Positions 58,720 to 64,000 of a DNA stretch of 64,000 nucleotides are shown here, in pieces. The translations under genes were made by a program, and so were the position numbers. Each line of letters opens with the position of its first letter. Positions within the stretch are counted from its first letter, which is position 1. Source of the DNA: Phoronis australis (lineage: Eukaryota; Phoronida; Phoronidae); assembly GCA_002633005.1 (NCBI GenBank), contig NMRA01000294.1, forward strand, positions 178,948-242,947. Reading direction: 5' to 3'. Below the pieces are notes generated by a model. The model was not told the DNA's origin. It was given only the letters and a program-made list of their open reading frames with translations, and ran no database searches.

Positions 58720-59030
58720 GTACCTGTATGACTGTTAACACTGGCTTTGTCAGTCTGCCTACCTGTATGACTGGTAACACTCAGGTTTGTCAGTTTGTCT
58801 AGCTGTATGACTTATACTGGTTTTGTCTGCCTTTCTAGGCCTAACTGTATGATTGTTAACACTGGTTTTGCCAGTGCGTCTACTTGTATGACTGTTAACA
58901 CGAGTTGTGTTAGTCTACTTACCTGTATGACTGTTAGACTCAGGTTTGTCAGTCTGTCTACCGGTATGACTGTGAACACCGTGATTTGTGAGTCTGTCTA
59001 CCTGTATATCTACAAACACTGGATTTTCAG
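58720..59030. repeat. ~36-bp imperfect minisatellite
   Basis: About eight units of a phrase like GTCTACCTGTATGACTGTTA followed by ACACTGGTTTGTCAGT. It grades into the pyrimidine-rich tract that follows. Confidence 0.9.
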
Positions 59031-59084
59031 GTTTTTTACACGTTGCTAACTCTGGGTTCCTCACTGAAGGCCTCTGGATTGTCA

Positions 59085-59400
59085 GTCTTTCTACTTGCTT
59101 TTTGTCTCAGCTTTGTATCTGCTTTTGTATTGTTTGTCTGAACGTGTGACTGCCTCTCTTTGTCTTTCTCTCTGTTTATTTTTATATCTGTCTGCCTGTA
59201 TGTATGAATGTATGTATGTACCTGTGTCTTGCCTTTGTTTTGGTTGTTCGAATGACTCTCTACCTGAATGTCTAATTGTGTCTCCCCTTCTCTTTTCGAC
59301 TAGTCCACTTGTCTTTCTGCCTGTCTGTGTGTCTGTCTTACTTTGTTTGCCTGTCTGTCTGTCATCACTATCATCTGTATCTTGCTGGCTACCTACCACT
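59085..59400. repeat. Pyrimidine-rich CTGTCTG/CTTTGT low-complexity tract
   Basis: The plus strand is dominated by C and T with CTGTCTGTCTG and TGCCTGTCTGT runs. The long ORFs on both strands here come from the bias. Confidence 0.85.
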
Positions 59401-59884
59401 CTGTCTGCCTATTAGGGCGTTTTCCATGTATGAATCTGCTCGCAAAAGCATCAGCGTAAAATTCGATGTGTGATTGAGGAACGGCTATGGTTTCGTAGCC
59501 CGTGATACGGTATATGGCCTTTACACGCATACTCGAGATTGTCCACGGCGGCCCCTTCAATGAGCAGTACCTTTTTGTGGGAATAAAGATTTTAAAAAAG
59601 CAACCGAATCAATGAAACACATTACGGCTGAAATTGTCAGTAGAATACAGGAAAAGTCAGGTAATATATACGAAAGTTGCGTTTCGTTCGGAACTTCCCG
59701 CCCGAGCAAAACAATTAATGGTTAACTTTAACGTGCTTATTATAGTTAGTGACTTTCTGCAGTACAAATAATTGTATTTCAAATCCGACTTTAATACAAT
59801 GTAGGTGCTACATAAGTTATACATGTATAACTAGTGTACGGGTACTTTCAGATACGCATTTCGGCGTCAGGACTACATGAAACC

Positions 59885-60982
59885 AAGTCAACTAACGAAG
59901 AGTATGTGCTAAAGCTGCTTGGTATTGCAGTCTTTCTAATTGAAGAAGTATGCCAGCGTTTGCCGATTGGTAGATTATGTCACAGTAATCTAGATGTGGA
60001 AGTACAAAAGGCTTGAACAGAGCCATAACAGGGGCATACAAAGGGTCCAGCACAACCAAGGTTCTAAAAAGTCTCAATTGGAAAAACTAGTAACCCGTCG
60101 TAAACGCCACCTGTCCATGTAAACAGTCAAAGTCTTAACCAACATAAACAATTACTCTAACAAAATCCTCTTTGACTCCAACAAAAGACTAAATACGAGA
60201 CCAGAACAGCGGCAAAGTAATATAATGCACACTATTTCATCTTCCATCAGCTAAGCCTTCAGGAGATCATCGATATTAACTTGTATTGACAACTGGAATT
60301 CCTTACCATTTAAAATAAAAGAAAGCACTTCAATCGTCATTCTCAAAAATAACTTTAAAATGCATACCACTACTCAAGACTTGCCAGTCCCATTGACATC
60401 ATTCCAACTTCCTCGCAACCGTTAAATAACCCTGTACAGATCATGATGCGGTCTAATCCTAAACAACGATAAATTTAGACACAATTTAATAACATTTCCC
60501 CTCTGTGTTCCTGTGGAGACACTCAGACATATCCTCATGTTTTCTTTGCTTGTGACGTATGCAACGAGCAGAGGTTACAGCTTTTCCAGACACTCGAACA
60601 ATACCTCAATGTTTAAAAAAAAATTTCTGAAATTCCTCAATTGTTCAACAAAATTATTGTTTTCTATATGAATGTCAAGAACTCAACCCAAATGAAAATA
60701 AGGTTTAATTATTCGAAATAGTATCAGAATTTCTTTATAACATTAAATTTCTTTGTGTGAGCGGATAGAATAGTATACATGTGTATGAAAATGAATCATT
60801 TACATTCGTAACCATATATCAATGTAATCTTAACATCAGTTTTTTTAGTTTATGTATTCTTGTATAACAGTTGTATATAGACTTCTTTGTATTTTTTAAC
60901 CCAGATCTAATGCCTCTTGGCGCTTTCTGGGTTATGTATTTTCATTGTATTCTGAAAATTTGGTAATAAACATTTAAAGAAA
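59885..60982 (+). mobile_element. LINE 3' end with an inverted 5' segment
   Basis: The plus strand from about 60050 to 60640 reads, with frameshifts, KVLKSLNW, EKLVTRRKRHL, NWNSLPFKIKES and NPLCSCGDTQTYPHVFFACD. These are the usual C-terminal blocks of many LINE reverse transcriptases (ELxWExLxxRR, WNSLPxxI, and a CSCG...H...C finger). An AT-rich 3' region ends at AATAAACATTTAAAGAAAG. The adjoining interval 59890-60050 codes for the block that should precede them (MALFKPFVLPHLDYCDIIYQ, then LLQLERLQYQAAL), but on the minus strand. Confidence 0.75.
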
Positions 60983-61463
60983 GAGTACGTGCTAGTAGTA
61001 TTTCATTTTTGTAACCATTTTTTCGAACAGACGATATTTGGTTGTGGGTTTGTCTTGCCGCAGGACGCTAAGTGCGCAGTGCCACTTCAATTTGTGTGAA
61101 TATTTTTCCTTCACGTCGCTGACGACTAATTCGACCATTAAGGTTAACAGTTGCTGTTTGTTTTGATGTTGTGGCCTTCTTGCAATACAGAGTCGTTGAC
61201 CGGAGTTCAACACAAGGCATGCAGTACAAGACCTGTTTCAATTAGTGAATTTACTGTTACACATATGTACATGAAGGACCTCATCGACAAGTCTCCGTAT
61301 TTAGCCAAAATATCAACAATAAAACTATTTTTTCCAAAGGCAAAAAGCCTGTAAAATGCTAATTTTGACTTTAAATCAATGTGCCATTGATTGGGTCATG
61401 TACTTATTTGTTAGTAGTAAACTTTAGCCAAAGGAGAAATACATTCATGGCATAACAAGGGTA

Positions 61464-61613
61464 TGAATAACATGGCCAAATATTGACATGAATAACATGG
61501 CCAAATATTGACATGAATAACATGGCCACATTTTGCCATGAATAACAAAGCCAAATACTGACCTGAATAACATGACCAAATATTGACATGAATTACATAG
61601 CCAAATATCGACA
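61464..61613. repeat. 25-bp tandem repeat, six units
   Basis: Six consecutive units of TGAATAACATGGCCAAATAT plus TGACA, exactly 25 bp each, with few changes. Both minus-strand ORFs across it (VNIWPCYS repeats) are products of the repeat. Confidence 0.95.
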
Positions 61614-62257
61614 TGAATGTTGAAAATGAAATCTCAAAAACGCTGGAGTGTTTTCTTAATCATCATTTCGATTTTGATTTATACAAATTTCGATTTTTAT
61701 TAAAACCATAAAAGTCCTATTTTACTAACCTTTCATACAAAAGTAAAACATTTTGAAAATAATTTTCGCTTTGGAGAATGATGCATAATGCTTGGTATTA
61801 GACAGTTTCGAGTGAATCCAATCAGCTATCCATGTGACATGATACTCCTAAGTTAGTCAAAGTTTAACGTTATTTTATGGCCCTGGGTATCTTAAGTCGG
61901 AAACTTGCACATTTCATCTTGCTATCTTTTTGTTTTACCGAAAAGTACAGCATACGGTTCCTTTTAATACTCAGCGCTCCATACACCTGCTGAACAGACA
62001 ACGTCGTGATGACAGTCCGCAATTGTGGAGGTGTAGACATTAAATAGCGCCTATCTTTTTGAAACTGTTGCATGCCTCATTTTCACATCGTTTGCATATC
62101 TCTTAGAGGAGAACTGTGTCTAGAAGATGTACAGGTAAAAGATGACGTTAGAAAACCACAGACCTGCACTAACGTGTTTAGCAACTCAACCCACTTATAG
62201 TTTACTCTACATCTATACTGTATCTCGTTTACCTGTACATGTCTCGCTAGGCCACTT
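61614..62257. other. Non-coding sequence, nothing recognised
   Basis: No coding frame, RNA gene or element end found. Confidence 0.4.
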
Positions 62258-63664
62258 TTAAAGGAGAATGCCACCCAATTTATTTCGTTTTTCATCGTCT
62301 TAATCGGTCTATATCAACATCGCCTCTTATAAGGTCGATTTCACCTCTCCGAGAGTTGTCGCTTTAACCTGTGAGGAAGTTGAGTACACGACGCAGCGAC
62401 GTCACTGGTTCTTCAGATAAGTGTGTGCCGCTATTTTTGTGGTGCATCGTTTCTCATTGTGCGAACCATGAAGCTGCGAGGAAAGCGGGTATACCGATTT
62501 TTTTCGATTTTCTCGAGAACCCGAAATCTTTCGGAAGGGGTTCGCAGCAGTAAAGAATCAAAAACACGCCGTTAATACCAAGTATGAGGCCGTGAAATAT
62601 CTGTTTATATGGTCTGTATTGTTCTGTTTCAAAATTATTCTCCCCCTAACCAATGATCGATGAAACTGAAACGAATTGGTATATACAACTTGCAATGCCT
62701 TTGGAACGTTCGTCAGTGCAAATGTTTTAAGAAACCAACCACGAATAAATCATTCTACGTTTCCAGCTTCAGATGCAATAAAACTAATTGACAGGGCACC
62801 CGTAGGCCGGGTGAGCGCATGGTAATTCAGTGTTTGCTGACAGAAAGCTGTTGTTAAACAATTACTCGATTGTATGTGCTACGGTCAGACGTTAAGGGAA
62901 TCTTTATTTAGATATATATATACATTATTTGAATCATTGTTATTGTACACATTTTGTCCTGTACGGTTCTGTGTAAGGGAAACCTGGCTTCGCGGCACCC
63001 GACGGGTAAGTACATTTGCAATTTTGCGGTGTTTTTAACAAAATGTTCACGTCCAAACTCATTAGTTTAGTCTTTTTGTGACTGTAAGTTTAATTTTCAA
63101 CTCTGACAGCCGACTAACCCGGCTGATTTATGTTCGTGATGTCTTCAGTCGGCGATGGGCCTAATCGGGTTCCAAGCCGCTGGGTCACAACGAGCGTTTT
63201 GTGTGCTGAGAACTGAAAAAAATCGCAAGTCTGAAATCACAACACACGGCTATGCTCTCCTGTTTGTATTTCACGGAAGAATAATTCTAATTTATCACCG
63301 AGCAGATCCAAACTTCCAGGGACCGACCTCAATAAGCTGGCCCACCGAACTTTGTAGGCTACGGTACGCTCAAAATTTCTATAAATCCGCAACAGCGAAA
63401 TAAAACAATTCTTTTGTTTGAAAAACTCAATGTTTTTGTAAGGTTTTTGCATAGAATTCTGATAATTTATTGGTGTGACTCGATGAAGTCCACAGATAAG
63501 CTGACACCACTAAACCTGTTGTGAGCTGACGTTGTTAGAACCTATGTCATCATTGGTTAATTTCAACTCCTCCATCTGCCATCCGGTGTTAAGTGAAAGA
63601 ACTAAACTTGCTGTTATCGAGTGGAACCACAAAAATTCGTTGTTTTGATGGCATTCTCGTTTAA
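62258..63664 (+). mobile_element. TTAA-flanked non-autonomous DNA element, copy 3, complete
   Basis: The most intact copy, 1,407 bp. The left end is TTAAAGGAGAATGCCA (62258) and the right end TGGCATTCTCGTTTAA (to 63664), 15 of 16 inverted matches, with TTAA at both edges. The sequence aligns from end to end with copy 2 once its nested insertions are removed, and with the left 0.8 kb of copy 1. TTAA target duplication is typical of piggyBac-type elements, though the terminal bases are not the usual CCC. No transposase. Confidence 0.85.
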
Positions 63665-63699
63665 TGTTTTTAAATTTGCATTTCGTCCTGTTTATCCGA

Positions 63700-63855
63700 C
63701 TAGAAAACGAAAATCAGATAATGCCTTTAACTCTCGTTATACTTCTTACAGTGGCAGGATTCTGTTACCAACAAGCCAGAACACTGAAATCATTGGCTAC
63801 CCCCTCCCAAAAAAAACAGTTCAGAGCTTTTTGGGGTTAACTCGGTACATGTACT
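63700..63855 (+). pseudogene. Gypsy-type retrotransposon pol fragment
   Basis: The plus strand reads GRILLPTSQNTEIIGYPLPK then KTVQSFLGLTRYMY before a stop at 63856. The pattern P-x-P-(4)-V-x-SFLGL-x-x-Y-Y, preceded by a KxxAI-like segment, marks the end of the reverse transcriptase thumb/connection in Gypsy (Metaviridae) elements. Only about 50 codons remain. RNase H and integrase are not visible in the last 140 bases. Confidence 0.5.
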
Positions 63856-64000
63856 AATCATACGTCTGAAGTAACGCGCAACTCCGTGTCTGTCTCCACC
63901 AAGTTGAACGCATATTTGCGGCAACGTTTGGAAACCAGTCAAATCTCTATCGTTTGGAGGTTTACAAAGAGAAATATTAATGGTGTTAATATAAGGCAAG

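Noticed and set aside
59091-59415. Opposed ORFs of about 100 codons
   Set aside because: Caused by the pyrimidine-rich low-complexity tract, which removes stops on both strands.
61404-61614. Minus-strand ORFs with VNIWPCYS repeats
   Set aside because: Translation of the 25-bp tandem repeat. No start context, splice site or homology.

Overview
The window is animal (metazoan) nuclear DNA. It is AT-rich, carries spliced genes with GT-AG introns of about 0.5 to 5 kb, contains no operons or rRNA, and is mostly intronic or intergenic sequence filled with transposon remnants. The one gene I can name with confidence is paladin (PALD1). Frequent TACATGTA words and the repertoire of non-LTR elements, a tRNA-derived SINE and a Penelope-like remnant suggest a marine invertebrate (amphioxus, hemichordate, mollusc or similar). 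The sequence alone does not fix the species.

Layout. 1-4.3 kb: non-coding, with two places where a single N joins two near-identical copies of the same sequence, probably unmerged contig or haplotype ends. 4.3-8.2 kb: candidate exons of one unidentified minus-strand gene, broken by a 437-base gap, and one isolated plus-strand candidate exon. 8.27-8.76 kb: a decayed ORF with two stops. 8.8-10.5 kb: a tandem array whose monomers each carry a CTCF-like core. 10.8-27.2 kb: ten exons of paladin covering its second half (second phosphatase domain, CX5R P-loop, C-terminus). Its introns hold a SINE with perfect target-site duplications, a TTAA-flanked element, a MITE, a second CTCF-like array, a repeat with a nuclear-receptor-type DR1 site, and a head-to-head pair of LTRs.

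27.2-64 kb: no convincing host gene. It contains a second, nested TTAA-flanked element (29.0-30.7 kb), a LINE endonuclease scrap (32.2 kb), a 15-bp minisatellite (38.5 kb), a 3-kb decayed LINE on the minus strand (39.9-42.9 kb), an inverted pair of internally repeated elements (44.8-47.5 kb), a second SINE (48.5-48.7 kb), a Penelope-like GIY-YIG remnant with a hammerhead-like core (55.9-56.6 kb), a LINE 3' end with an inverted 5' segment (59.9-61.0 kb), a third TTAA-flanked element (62.3-63.7 kb) and a Gypsy pol scrap at the right edge.

The most unusual signal is the pair of arrays at 8.8-10.5 and 17.2-18.2 kb. They are built from ~145-bp monomers in a three-monomer (~435 bp) higher-order unit. 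Nearly every monomer carries a sequence close to the CTCF consensus, all in one orientation, and the arrays lie just upstream of and inside paladin.
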